NCBI GenBank assembly: GCA_022866005.1
Contig: JALHTV010000077.1
Location: 1 to 10,820, forward strand
DNA from: Phycisphaerae bacterium
GTDB lineage: Bacteria > Planctomycetota > Phycisphaerae > SM23-33
Direction: 5' to 3'
DNA: 10,820 bases
Positions 1 to 7,153 of the stretch are shown in pieces. The notes below the pieces were generated by a model. That model was given only the letters and a program-made list of their open reading frames with translations. It was not told the DNA's origin and made no database searches. The position numbers and the translations under genes are program-made. The first letter of the stretch is position 1, and the number at the start of each line of letters is the position of its first letter.

Positions 1-2
1 CC

Positions 3-266
3 GACCCGATGGTCGGACCCGCGGCCGACCGGGCCGAGAGAATCTGCCGCGACGCGCAGGCCTTGGGGGCGCGCGCGGCCGTCGTCTGCCGCATCCCCGG
101 CGCCAGCCACTGCGCCAGCGAGGGGCGAATCCTGGGCCGAGCCCTCCAGGCCACACTCGACATCCCGGTGGTGGAGATCGAGGTGCCCCCCTTCAGTGAC
201 CCGCTGGGGCCGACAATCCGCACACGGATCGACGCCCTGCTCGAAGCCGCCCAATCGCAATCCTAG
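3..266 (+). CDS. 2-hydroxyacyl-CoA dehydratase / benzoyl-CoA reductase-like subunit (C-terminal fragment)
   Basis: Only the last 87 or so codons are inside the window; the gene begins upstream and the first in-frame codon is at position 3. Visible features resemble the C-terminus of the HgdB/BcrB-type subunits of 2-hydroxyacyl-CoA dehydratases: a hydrophobic strand ending in an Arg/Cys-containing loop (CRIPGASHCASEG), then a strand of the type IPVVEIEVPP, and a final helix TIRTRIDALLEA that matches the usual (Q/I)RTRxxAxLE ending. In this family a cysteine in the loop ligates a [4Fe-4S] cluster, and the enzyme works with an ATP-driven activator in anaerobic acid or aromatic degradation. The conserved spacing is loose here and most of the protein is missing, so an uncharacterised relative is possible. 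The TAG stop at 264-266 overlaps the stop codon of the convergent gene. Confidence 0.6.
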   Translation, partial: DPMVGPAADRAERICRDAQALGARAAVVCRIPGASHCASEGRILGRALQATLDIPVVEIEVPPFSDPLGPTIRTRIDALLEAAQSQS

Positions 267-712
267 TCCACCGCGAGCTTGAAGATTGCCTTGTGGATCG
301 TCCCCTCACAGGCTAGCGGCGCATGGGCGTCTTGAGGCAATAGCAGCAGGAAGCAGCCGGGCTCCACGGTGATCCAACTGCTCGGCGGGTCTGAGAAGAA
401 CTCGATGTCGGCGGCGCTATCGTAGGCCTTGCTCACGGACCGGCACAGCGACGCGGGCCGCCAGCCGATCGTCTCGGGGGCACCCAGAGGGATTTGGACG
501 TCGAGGTACTTGCGGTGGGCCTCCAAGCGGGCGGCCTGACGCCCGACACCGGCGGCATGCGCCATAATAAGGTAGACCCGCGGGCCGTCGATCTCGGTGC
601 GCCCGTCGGCCAGGGCCGCCAGGTCGCGGTGCGCGAGGTAGTCAAAGGCCGTCACCAGGCGCGGGTGCATCGCGAAATACCGGCTGGCATTCTCGATCCG
701 GTCCAGGATCAT
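263..712 (-). CDS. YhcH/YjgK/YiaL family protein (DUF386)
   Basis: Complete 149-residue protein, the usual size for this single-domain cupin-like beta-sandwich family (about 150 aa; relatives include E. coli YhcH, YjgK and YiaL and the EbgC subunit of evolved beta-galactosidase). The family signature EAHRKYLDVQ is at residues 64-73. The late motif LLPQDAHAP (residues 125-132) and the terminal HKAIFKL (140-146) are also present; E64, H66 and H130 are likely metal-site residues by family analogy. Members are often linked to sugar-acid or sialic-acid catabolism, but no sugar operon is visible here, so the substrate is unknown. The ATG at 712 is preceded by a good ribosome-binding site (AAGGAA, 5 nt spacing). 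It converges on the dehydratase-like gene, the two stops overlapping within one CTAG. Confidence 0.85.
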   Translation of the reverse strand: MILDRIENASRYFAMHPRLVTAFDYLAHRDLAALADGRTEIDGPRVYLIMAHAAGVGRQAARLEAHRKYLDVQIPLGAPETIGWRPASLCRSVSKAYDSAADIEFFSDPPSSWITVEPGCFLLLLPQDAHAPLACEGTIHKAIFKLAVD

Positions 713-770
713 CTCGGTTCCTTTCCGGTGGTCAGTTGGACAGGCCGCCGTGAACGGCGATTGACCAGGC

Positions 771-776
771 TATAAT
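771..776 (+). promoter_or_regulatory. Candidate -10 element (TATAAT) in the divergent spacer
   Basis: A perfect TATAAT lies in the GC-rich spacer between the YhcH-family gene (-) and superoxide reductase (+). It would give a leader of about 130 nt for the superoxide reductase gene. No convincing -35 is found 16-18 nt upstream; the nearby TTGACC at 761-766 is only 4 nt away. The complement also offers TATTAT/TAGTAT for the minus-strand gene, so orientation is uncertain. Confidence 0.3.
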
Positions 777-914
777 ACTACGAACGCATCCGGTTGCACG
801 CCGTGCGTCCATTGTTCTTTGCCGGCGGCGACCCGCGGGGCGGCCTGGGGTGCCCGTGGTGGGCGATCAGGCCGGCCCCATCAGCACAGGCAAACGCACC
901 AGGAGACCTTGGCC

Positions 915-1310
915 ATGGCGGAATTGAGCGAGCGAATCCAGACGGCAGATTGGCAGAAGGAAAAGCACGTCCCCATCATCGAGTGCCCTGACACGGTCAA
1001 GGCCGGCGAATTCTTCCAGGTCAAGGCCACGCTGGGCAAGGCCGTCGCGCACCCCAACACCACCGAGCACCACATTCGCTGGATCGAGTTGTACTTCCAC
1101 GCCGAGGGCGACAAGTTCCCCTACCACGTGGGGCGGTTTGAGTTTTGCGCCCACGGAGAGTCCGTGCCCGGCCCCAACCAAGGCCCGGTCTACACGCACC
1201 ACGAGGTGGTCGCCTCGATGAAGACCGCCAAATCCGGGGTGCTCCTGGCCCTGGCCTACTGCAACATCCACGGGCTGTGGCAATCCAGCAAGGCCGTTTC
1301 CGTGGGGTGA
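915..1310 (+). CDS. Superoxide reductase, class II (neelaredoxin / 1Fe-SOR)
   Basis: Complete 131-residue protein. It reduces superoxide to hydrogen peroxide in the cytoplasm using electrons usually supplied by rubredoxin, without making O2, and is typical of anaerobes. The whole mononuclear iron site is visible: EKHVP (E16, K17, H18), HPNTTEHHIRWIE (ligands H46 and H52) and CNIHGLW (ligands C116 and H119). These match the spacing of Pyrococcus furiosus SOR (H16, H41, H47, C111, H114 with E14/K15). The N-terminal four-Cys desulforedoxin domain of class I enzymes is absent. Start chosen at ATG 915 because AGGAG (901-905) lies 9 nt upstream and the protein then begins at the usual distance from the EKH motif; the frame stays open further upstream but that extension has no family resemblance. 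No rubredoxin gene is adjacent. Confidence 0.96.
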   Translation: MAELSERIQTADWQKEKHVPIIECPDTVKAGEFFQVKATLGKAVAHPNTTEHHIRWIELYFHAEGDKFPYHVGRFEFCAHGESVPGPNQGPVYTHHEVVASMKTAKSGVLLALAYCNIHGLWQSSKAVSVG

Positions 1311-1343
1311 CCCTCGGCGCCGAAGCGGCACGGGTCAAAGGGT

Positions 1344-1373
1344 TTGACAGCCGCCTGCTGCGCCCGCTAGCAT
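1344..1373 (+). promoter_or_regulatory. Candidate sigma70-type promoter for the phosphoesterase-yidC operon
   Basis: A perfect TTGACA -35 (1344-1349) is followed after 18 nt by TAGCAT (1368-1373; 4 of 6 to TATAAT). The predicted start near 1380 leaves a leader of about 20 nt that contains the ribosome-binding site of the downstream gene. The spacing from the superoxide reductase stop (1310) suggests that the phosphoesterase and yidC form a separate unit. Confidence 0.5.
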
Positions 1374-1400
1374 AGCTCGCTCTTGCGGGAAGGCTCCTGC

Positions 1401-2174
1401 GTGCTAGCGATCATCAGCGACATACACTCGAACACCCCGGCCCTGGAGGCCGTGCTGGCCGACATCGCTCGGCGCGGCGTCAAGGAGATCCTCTGCCTGG
1501 GGGACGTGGTCGGCTACGGGCCGCAGCCGGCGGAGTGCCTGGACCTGGTCATGGCCCATGCCTCGGTGACGCTGCTGGGCAACCACGACTACGCCGTGCT
1601 GTACGAGCCGGTGAAGTTCAACACCGGCGCCGAGGCGGCCTGCTTCTGGACGCGGAGGCGGCTGGAGCTGGAAGCCGACCGCGCCAAGCGCAACGCCCGC
1701 TGGGACTTTCTGGGCGGCCTCCAGGTCAAATACACGCTCCGCGGGGACGACTATGGCATGGGCGAGCTGGTGTTCCTGCACGGCAGCCCCCGCCGACCGG
1801 TCAACGAGTACATCTTCCCCGACGACATCTACAACAACCCCGCCAAGATCGAGGGCATCTTCGACCGCTTCAGCCACCTGTGCTTCGTCGGTCACACGCA
1901 CGTGCCGGGAGTCTTCACGCCCGCCCCGGACTTCTACGCCCCTTCGGAGGTGGGCGACGTGTTCGAGACCGACCCCCACAAGAAGGCGCTGATCAACGTC
2001 GGCTCGGTCGGCCAGCCGCGCGACCGCGACAACCGGGCCTGCTACTGCCTGATCGAAGACGAAGCCGTGCGGTTCGTCCGCGTGGAGTACGACGTCGACG
2101 CCGTCGTGAAGGAAGTCATCGCGATCCCGGAACTGGACGACTACCTGGGGGTGCGTCTGAAAGAGGGACGCTGA
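1401..2174 (+). CDS. Calcineurin-like metallophosphoesterase (YfcE/MJ0936-like)
   Basis: Complete 257-residue cytoplasmic phosphoesterase with the full binuclear metal motif set: SDIHSN (D7, H9), GDVVGYG (D35), GNHD (N61, H62), LHGSP (H127) and GHTHVP (H165, H167). The C-terminal INVGSVGQPRDRD block is typical of the prokaryotic single-domain phosphodiesterase subfamily. Family members hydrolyse phosphodiesters or phosphomonoesters with Mn/Fe/Ni; the natural substrate is not predictable from this sequence. GTG at 1401 is chosen as start because GGGAAGG (1387-1393) lies 7 nt upstream and the first strand LAIISD then begins at residue 2, as usual; a TTG six codons earlier is in frame but is poorly placed relative to that site. 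The stop overlaps the ribosome-binding site of yidC, implying co-transcription and perhaps translational coupling. Confidence 0.9.
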   Translation: MLAIISDIHSNTPALEAVLADIARRGVKEILCLGDVVGYGPQPAECLDLVMAHASVTLLGNHDYAVLYEPVKFNTGAEAACFWTRRRLELEADRAKRNARWDFLGGLQVKYTLRGDDYGMGELVFLHGSPRRPVNEYIFPDDIYNNPAKIEGIFDRFSHLCFVGHTHVPGVFTPAPDFYAPSEVGDVFETDPHKKALINVGSVGQPRDRDNRACYCLIEDEAVRFVRVEYDVDAVVKEVIAIPELDDYLGVRLKEGR

Positions 2175-2183
2175 GGAGAGCGC

Positions 2184-4295
2184 GTGGACCTGCGACGACT
2201 GGGCGCGATGGTGGTCGTTCTGGTGGTTGGGGTGGTGTTTCTGATGTTGTACGCCAACTCCCAGCACCGCCAGCGCCAAACCGCCCAGACCCCAGCCAAA
2301 TCCGCTCCCGCGACGGCCCCGGTGCCGGCGGCGGCCCCAGCCGCGGCCCCTGCTCGGGCGGCTGCCGCCACGCCCCGCCACGCCCCGGCCGAGGGGACCG
2401 ACAAGTGGTTCGGCACGCGCGCGGAGCCGCAGATCATCGCCCTCGGCTCGGCGGACGATCCCAACGGCTACTGCCTCCAACTGCAACTGGCCGCGGAGGG
2501 CGCGGGCGTCTACACGGCCAAGCTGACGGGGTACTTCTGGGCGGTGCAAGAGACGCGGCTGTTCGAGAAAGACCCCCAGGCCTACAAGCGCGCCCTGGCT
2601 GAGAACCCCCAGGAGTACCAAGGCCACTACAGCGTGCTGAACCCCGTCGGCCCGGAAGACGCCCAGGTGCTGTCGCTGGCCACGCAGCGGTTGACGGTCC
2701 AGCTCCAGGGCGACCAGCCGGCGGAACTGGTGCTGGAGGACCTGGACCGCAAGCCCTGGCAACTGCTCCAGCTCACCGAGGACACCGCGCAATTCGCCTA
2801 CGTGTTGTGTCGTGGGCCGAACTGGGACGCCGCCCAAGCCAACCCCATCCTGCGCCTGGTCAAGACCTACTCCCTCCGCAAGAGCGACTACACGGTCTAC
2901 GTATCCCTGCGCGTGGAGAACCTCTCCGGCCGGACGCTGCGGGTCTCGTTGGACCAGCGCGGCCCCACGGGCCTGCCCGAAGACGGCGACCGCACCGGCA
3001 GCCGGCGCCAAGCCCTCTACGGCCAGTACGGCGGCCCGGACCGGGCGATCAAGGTCATCCGGCACCAGGCGAAGGGACTGGGCAAACTCGCCTATGGGCA
3101 GCGTCTGCCCGCCGGGGTGAGTCACCAGAGCCCCTCGACGCTGTGGATCGGGTCCGCCAACAGGTACTTCGGAGCCATGATGTACCTGGTGCCCACCGAG
3201 CCGGACAAACTGGCGGCCGTGGGGTGGCGGGCACCGTTCTACATCGACGTGGCGCGGGAAAGCGGCGGGTCCAAGACTTACGCCCCGGGCGTGACGATCC
3301 CCGACCTGCTGCTGCCCCCGGACCAGCCGGCCAAAGAGGTTCACCTGGAGGTCTTCATTGGACCCAAGAAGCGCGCGCTGTTTGCCGACAGTCGCGCGCC
3401 CGGCTACCGCCAGGCCTACGAGCGGCTCAACTACCTGGGGGCGATCGACATCGAGTCGTATTGCTGCATCCAACTGCCCCTGACGTTAGGCATGATCAGG
3501 CCGCTGACGCTGGGCATGATGTGGCTGCTGGGGGCACTGACCGTCGTGACGTTGGGCAACTACGGGGTCGCGATTATCCTGCTGGTGTTCCTGGTCCGTC
3601 TGGTGCTGCACCCGATCACCAAGAAGAGTCAGGTGTCCATGGTGCGGCTCCAGAAGCTCGCCCCCCAGGTCGCCAAGCTCAAGGACAAGTACGGCAAGGA
3701 CAAGGCCGCTTACAATCGGGAGATCATGGCCCTGTACAAGCAGCACGGCGCCAGCCCCCTGTGGGGCTGCCTGCCGATGCTGCTCCAGATCCCCATCTGG
3801 GTGGCGTTGTACACGGCCTTGAGCGTCGCGGTGGAGCTGCGCCACGCGGGGTTCCTGCCGGTGTGGATCACGGACCTCTCGGCCCCAGACGCCCTGTGGA
3901 CCTGGCCGGAGCGCTACAGCCTGCCCTTCGTGGGCAACACCTTCAACTTCCTGCCGATCCTGATGACGGTGGCGATGTTCTTCCAGAGCAAGGTGATGTC
4001 CTCCATGAGTCAGACCACCGCCACGCCGGACCAGGCCCGCCAGCAGAAGATGATGCAGTACATGATGGTCCCGATGATGCTGCTGTTCTTCTACGCCGCG
4101 CCCTCGGGGCTGACGCTTTACATCATGGCCTCGACGTTCGCGGGCCTGGCCGAGCAGAAGGTGATCCGCAAGCACATCCAGGACCGCGAGGCCGCCGCAG
4201 CGGCCGCCGAGGCGACCGTGCCGCTTCCCGGCAAGACCTTCCGCGGCCAGCGGCCCCGCAAGCCCCGCGGCCCGTTCTGGACCAAGCGAGGCTAG
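2184..4295 (+). CDS. yidC: Membrane protein insertase YidC (Oxa1 family)
   Basis: Complete 703-residue protein that inserts and folds inner-membrane proteins, alone or with SecYEG. Order of parts: an N-terminal membrane anchor (about residues 7-24), an Ala/Pro-rich linker (about 30-65), a large periplasmic beta-sandwich domain as in Gram-negative YidC (to about 420), then the conserved core. Core landmarks are the hydrophobic segment ending in FLVRLVLHPITKKSQ, whose R472 corresponds to the conserved groove arginine; a charged coiled-coil hairpin (LAPQVAKLKDKYGKDK); HGASPLWGCLPMLLQIPIW (about 520-540); FNFLPILMTVAMFFQSK (about 586-603); and MMVPMMLLFFYAAPSGLTLY. The tail is basic (RGQRPRKPRG), consistent with ribosome contact. 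The GTG start has GAGGAG at 2173-2178, 5 nt away, overlapping the preceding stop. The usual rpmH-rnpA-yidC-mnmE neighbourhood is absent. Confidence 0.96.
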   Translation: MDLRRLGAMVVVLVVGVVFLMLYANSQHRQRQTAQTPAKSAPATAPVPAAAPAAAPARAAAATPRHAPAEGTDKWFGTRAEPQIIALGSADDPNGYCLQLQLAAEGAGVYTAKLTGYFWAVQETRLFEKDPQAYKRALAENPQEYQGHYSVLNPVGPEDAQVLSLATQRLTVQLQGDQPAELVLEDLDRKPWQLLQLTEDTAQFAYVLCRGPNWDAAQANPILRLVKTYSLRKSDYTVYVSLRVENLSGRTLRVSLDQRGPTGLPEDGDRTGSRRQALYGQYGGPDRAIKVIRHQAKGLGKLAYGQRLPAGVSHQSPSTLWIGSANRYFGAMMYLVPTEPDKLAAVGWRAPFYIDVARESGGSKTYAPGVTIPDLLLPPDQPAKEVHLEVFIGPKKRALFADSRAPGYRQAYERLNYLGAIDIESYCCIQLPLTLGMIRPLTLGMMWLLGALTVVTLGNYGVAIILLVFLVRLVLHPITKKSQVSMVRLQKLAPQVAKLKDKYGKDKAAYNREIMALYKQHGASPLWGCLPMLLQIPIWVALYTALSVAVELRHAGFLPVWITDLSAPDALWTWPERYSLPFVGNTFNFLPILMTVAMFFQSKVMSSMSQTTATPDQARQQKMMQYMMVPMMLLFFYAAPSGLTLYIMASTFAGLAEQKVIRKHIQDREAAAAAAEATVPLPGKTFRGQRPRKPRGPFWTKRG

Positions 4296-4336
4296 CAAAC
4301 ACCCGCCCTTCCCGCCCCTGGGAGGCGCCTCACCCT

Positions 4337-4365
4337 TTGGAGCCGCAACGACGTAGCATTAGAAT
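4337..4365 (+). promoter_or_regulatory. Possible promoter placed for a leaderless lipoprotein mRNA
   Basis: TTGGAG (4337-4342; 3 of 6 to the -35 consensus) is followed after exactly 17 nt by TAGAAT (4360-4365; 5 of 6 to TATAAT). A start about 7 nt later would fall at or next to the ATG at 4373. No good ribosome-binding site precedes either candidate ATG, which fits leaderless initiation but could also mean simple read-through from yidC. Confidence 0.3.
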
Positions 4366-4372
4366 GGAACGC

Positions 4373-5356
4373 ATGAGATTGCCGAAGCCGCTCCTGCTCC
4401 TTGTGGTGGTGATGGCCTTTCTGGGCTGTGCTCCGCAGATTCCTAAGCGCCCCGGCACCGCCATGACCACGGAGGTCCGCCGGGCCCCCTGGCAGACCGG
4501 ACCGACCGCCGGCTCGGAGCTGACCACCGCCCACTACCGCATCTTCACCACGGCCACGAACCGCGCGCTGGTGACGTACATGCCCGGATTCCTGGAGGCG
4601 GCGTATCGCAACGACCTGGACCTCACCGGCCTGGCCGACCGCCCCGACGCCCCGCTGATGCCCGTCTACCTGATGGGCACGCGGGGGGAGTGGGCCTCGC
4701 TGACGATGTCGGTGGTGGGCCAGCAGGCCGCCGGACCCTACCTGGCGATCCAGGCCGGGGGGTACTGCCACCAGGGCGTGTGCGTCTTCTGGGACATCGG
4801 CGTGGTGGGCACGTTCTCGGTGGCCTCGCACGAGGGGCTGCACCAGTTCTTCTACCATCGACTCCGCGACCGCTTGCCGATGTGGCTGGAGGAGGGCCTG
4901 TGCACGGTGGCTGAGGGATACGAGGTCTTGGGCGACCTGGTGACGTTCACGGCGGAACGCAACAATTTCCGCTTCACCGACCTGCGGACCGCGATCGTGC
5001 AGGGGAGGTTCCTGAGGCTCCAAGAGCTCCTGACCACGGATTCCGGCGAGGCCGTCGGCGGCAGCCACGAGCAGGCGGTGGGCTACTACGGCCAACTGTG
5101 GGCGCTGGCGCAATTCATCCGCTCCGAGCCGGCCACCCGCGCCGGGATGCAGCGGCTCCTGGCCGACGCCGAGGCCGGGCGGCTGCACGAGGCGCTGAAA
5201 ACCTCCGCGGACGACCTGGCCGCCCTGCGCCGCCACGGCCGGGCATATAACAAGACCGTCTCCCTTCCGCTGTTCCGGCAGTACATCGCCCCGGACCTGG
5301 CCGCCTTCGAAAACGACTACAAGCAGTTCGCCACTCGCCTAGCCCGGCTGCAATAG
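4373..5356 (+). CDS. Lipoprotein with gluzincin-type zinc metalloprotease motif (DUF1570-like)
   Basis: Complete 327-residue predicted lipoprotein. It starts with a type II signal: a basic n-region, a Leu/Val-rich core and an FLGC box giving lipidated C19; the Phe at -3 is a little unusual, and Ala at +2 favours the outer membrane if one is present. The protease signature is SHEGLHQFF, with H153 and H157 as zinc ligands and E154 as general base, then LPMWLEEGL, whose E174 is the likely third ligand. This WLxEG pattern is typical of peptidase clan MA(E) and of the DUF1570 family abundant in Planctomycetota. Upstream HYRIFTT (residues 54-60) is also family-like. Four cysteines remain outside the signal (C132, C137, C177 and lipidated C19). 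Start: ATG 4373 gives the cleaner signal peptide; ATG 4364 adds three residues. Both lack a good ribosome-binding site. Substrate unknown. Confidence 0.8.
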   Translation: MRLPKPLLLLVVVMAFLGCAPQIPKRPGTAMTTEVRRAPWQTGPTAGSELTTAHYRIFTTATNRALVTYMPGFLEAAYRNDLDLTGLADRPDAPLMPVYLMGTRGEWASLTMSVVGQQAAGPYLAIQAGGYCHQGVCVFWDIGVVGTFSVASHEGLHQFFYHRLRDRLPMWLEEGLCTVAEGYEVLGDLVTFTAERNNFRFTDLRTAIVQGRFLRLQELLTTDSGEAVGGSHEQAVGYYGQLWALAQFIRSEPATRAGMQRLLADAEAGRLHEALKTSADDLAALRRHGRAYNKTVSLPLFRQYIAPDLAAFENDYKQFATRLARLQ

Positions 5357-5382
5357 CGCCACCCCCAGGCGGCGACAGCGGC

Positions 5383-7101
5383 TTAACCCTTCCCCAATGC
5401 CTTGCGGACCTGCTGGATCAGGCCGAAGCCCCCCAGGATGTTGCGGACGTTGCTGAAGCCGCGGTTGGTCAGGATCCGCTGGGCCAGGTAGCTGCGATAC
5501 CCGGCGCCGCAGTGCACCACCACCGGCCGGTCGGACGGCACCTCGTTGATCCTCGCGCGGAGTTCATCAACGGGGATGTGGATCGCCCCGTCCAGGTGGC
5601 CAGCGGCGTACTCAGCCGCCGAGCGCACGTCCAGCACCGCGGGGGGACTGGGCCCGGTGAGTTCCTCCAGCAGTTCGACCGGCGTGATGGCCGGCATCTG
5701 GCCGCGGCGGGTGTTGGACGCGGCAAACCCCGCCAGGACGACGACGTCCTTGGCCGTGCCGAAAGGCGGCGCGTAGCTCAGGTCGAGCTGCTCCAGGTCC
5801 TCCACGGCCAGCCCGGCCTGGATCGCGGTCGCCAGCACGTCGATCCGCTTGTCCACGCCCACCGGCCCCACGACCTGGGCCCCCAGCAGGCGGCCGTCGT
5901 CGGGCGAGTACACCAGCTTCACCACCAGCCGCCGCGCCCCGGGGTAGTAGCCGGCGTGGTGCATGCCGACCATGTACGTCACCGCGACGGGCAGCTCCTC
6001 GGCGCGGGCGGCGGTCTCGGTCAGGCCCGCCACGGCCGCGGTCATCTCGCCCGCGCGGACGATGGCCGTGCCGAGCACACCGGCCAGGTGTATCCGCCTG
6101 TCGTCCTCATCGCTGGCGCCCATCAGGTCCAGGGCGGCGTTGGCCCCGGCGACGCGACCGGCCTTGTTGGCCGCACCGGCCAGGGGGATGTAGGCGTGCC
6201 GGCCCAGCACGGCGTGGGGGACCTGGCTGTTGTCACCGGCGGCGTAGACCACCGCGTCGGAGGTCCGCTGGAAGCGGTCCACCTTGATCGCCCCGGTGGT
6301 CCCCAGCGACAGCCCCGCCGCCCGGGCCAGCGCCACGTTGGGCCGCACGCCCGTCGCGACGATGGCCAGGTCGAAGGGCACCTCGCGCCCCGCGGCCGTG
6401 ATCGCGATAGCGCCCTGGTCGCGGGCGATGATCTCGCTGACGGCCTGGCCGGTGAGCACCTCGCAGCCGGCCTTAGTCAGGGCCTCTTGCAGCGGGAAGG
6501 CCATCTCGCGGTCCAGCCCCAGCATGAGCTGATCGGCCATCTCCACCAGCGTCACCTTCAGCCCGCGGCGGGCGAGCTGCTCGGCGGCCTCGATGCCGAT
6601 GTACCCGCCGCCGACCACCAGCGCCCGCACCGGCTGGCCGGGGGCGGCGGCCGTCTTGCGGTCGATGCACAGGTTGATGGCTTCCACGTCGGGAATGGTG
6701 CGGAGGTGAAAGACGTCGTCGCGGTCCAGCCCCTGGATGGGCGGGCGGATCGCCTCGGCGCCCGTGGCGAGGATGAGCCGGTCGTAGCCGATCTGCTCCT
6801 GGCGCCCGTCGCTGGCCTGCACGGCCACGGTGCGCTTCTGACGGTCGGTCGCGGTGGCGGCCGTGTTGACGCGAACGTCCACGTGGAACCGCCGGGCAAA
6901 GCTCTCTGCCGTCATCTCCAGCAGGGCGTCGCGCTGAGCGATCTCCCCGCCCAGCCAGTACGGCAGCCCGCAGTTGGCAAAGCTGATGTAGGGGCCCCCT
7001 TCCAGCAGGACGATCTCGATGTCCTCGCTGGTGCGCCTAGCCTTAGCCGCCGCCGACGCCCCCGCTGCCACCCCGCCTACGATCACGATCCGCTTGGCCA
7101 T
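5383..7101 (-). CDS. CoA-disulfide reductase-type FAD oxidoreductase fused to rhodanese (CoADR-RHD)
   Basis: Complete 572-residue two-part enzyme. Residues 1 to about 450 form a pyridine nucleotide-disulfide oxidoreductase: FAD-binding IVIVGGVAAGASAA near the N-terminus, single redox Cys in SFANCGLPYW (C44, equivalent to Cys43 of Staphylococcus aureus CoADR), NAD(P)H-binding VVGGGYIGIEAAEQL, ATGVRPN, FAD-contacting VYAAGDN, and the dimerisation domain with YYPGA and LSYAPPF, whose tyrosines match catalytic positions of the family. Residues about 470-572 are a rhodanese domain with active loop CGAGYRS (C531). Homologous fusions reduce CoA disulfide, CoA persulfide or polysulfide with NAD(P)H; which one applies here is not decided by sequence. 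Start at ATG 7101 because GGAG (7108-7111) sits 6 nt upstream and the FAD motif then begins at residue 5; longer starts are unsupported. Likely co-transcribed with the small membrane protein. Confidence 0.92.
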   Translation of the reverse strand: MAKRIVIVGGVAAGASAAAKARRTSEDIEIVLLEGGPYISFANCGLPYWLGGEIAQRDALLEMTAESFARRFHVDVRVNTAATATDRQKRTVAVQASDGRQEQIGYDRLILATGAEAIRPPIQGLDRDDVFHLRTIPDVEAINLCIDRKTAAAPGQPVRALVVGGGYIGIEAAEQLARRGLKVTLVEMADQLMLGLDREMAFPLQEALTKAGCEVLTGQAVSEIIARDQGAIAITAAGREVPFDLAIVATGVRPNVALARAAGLSLGTTGAIKVDRFQRTSDAVVYAAGDNSQVPHAVLGRHAYIPLAGAANKAGRVAGANAALDLMGASDEDDRRIHLAGVLGTAIVRAGEMTAAVAGLTETAARAEELPVAVTYMVGMHHAGYYPGARRLVVKLVYSPDDGRLLGAQVVGPVGVDKRIDVLATAIQAGLAVEDLEQLDLSYAPPFGTAKDVVVLAGFAASNTRRGQMPAITPVELLEELTGPSPPAVLDVRSAAEYAAGHLDGAIHIPVDELRARINEVPSDRPVVVHCGAGYRSYLAQRILTNRGFSNVRNILGGFGLIQQVRKALGKG

Positions 7102-7153
7102 GGCCATCTCCAGAGATTCGTGCGGCCCCAACGCAGCCAATGGTGCCGGAGCC

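Noticed and set aside
819..914. Upstream extension of the superoxide reductase frame
   Set aside because: The extra residues are Gly/Arg/Ala-rich and unlike the family, and a good ribosome site precedes ATG 915.
1404..3473. 689-codon open frame on the minus strand
   Set aside because: It lies opposite the phosphoesterase and yidC, both with full family motifs. Its His/Arg/Val/Gly-rich composition is the usual antisense shadow of GC-rich codon use.
2807..4363. Long N-terminal extension of the lipoprotein reading frame back through yidC
   Set aside because: The extension is a frame-shifted shadow of yidC; the lipoprotein signal peptide begins at 4373 (or 4364).
3486..5236. Two further long minus-strand open frames opposite yidC and the lipoprotein
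   Set aside because: Antisense shadows without motifs or ribosome-binding sites.
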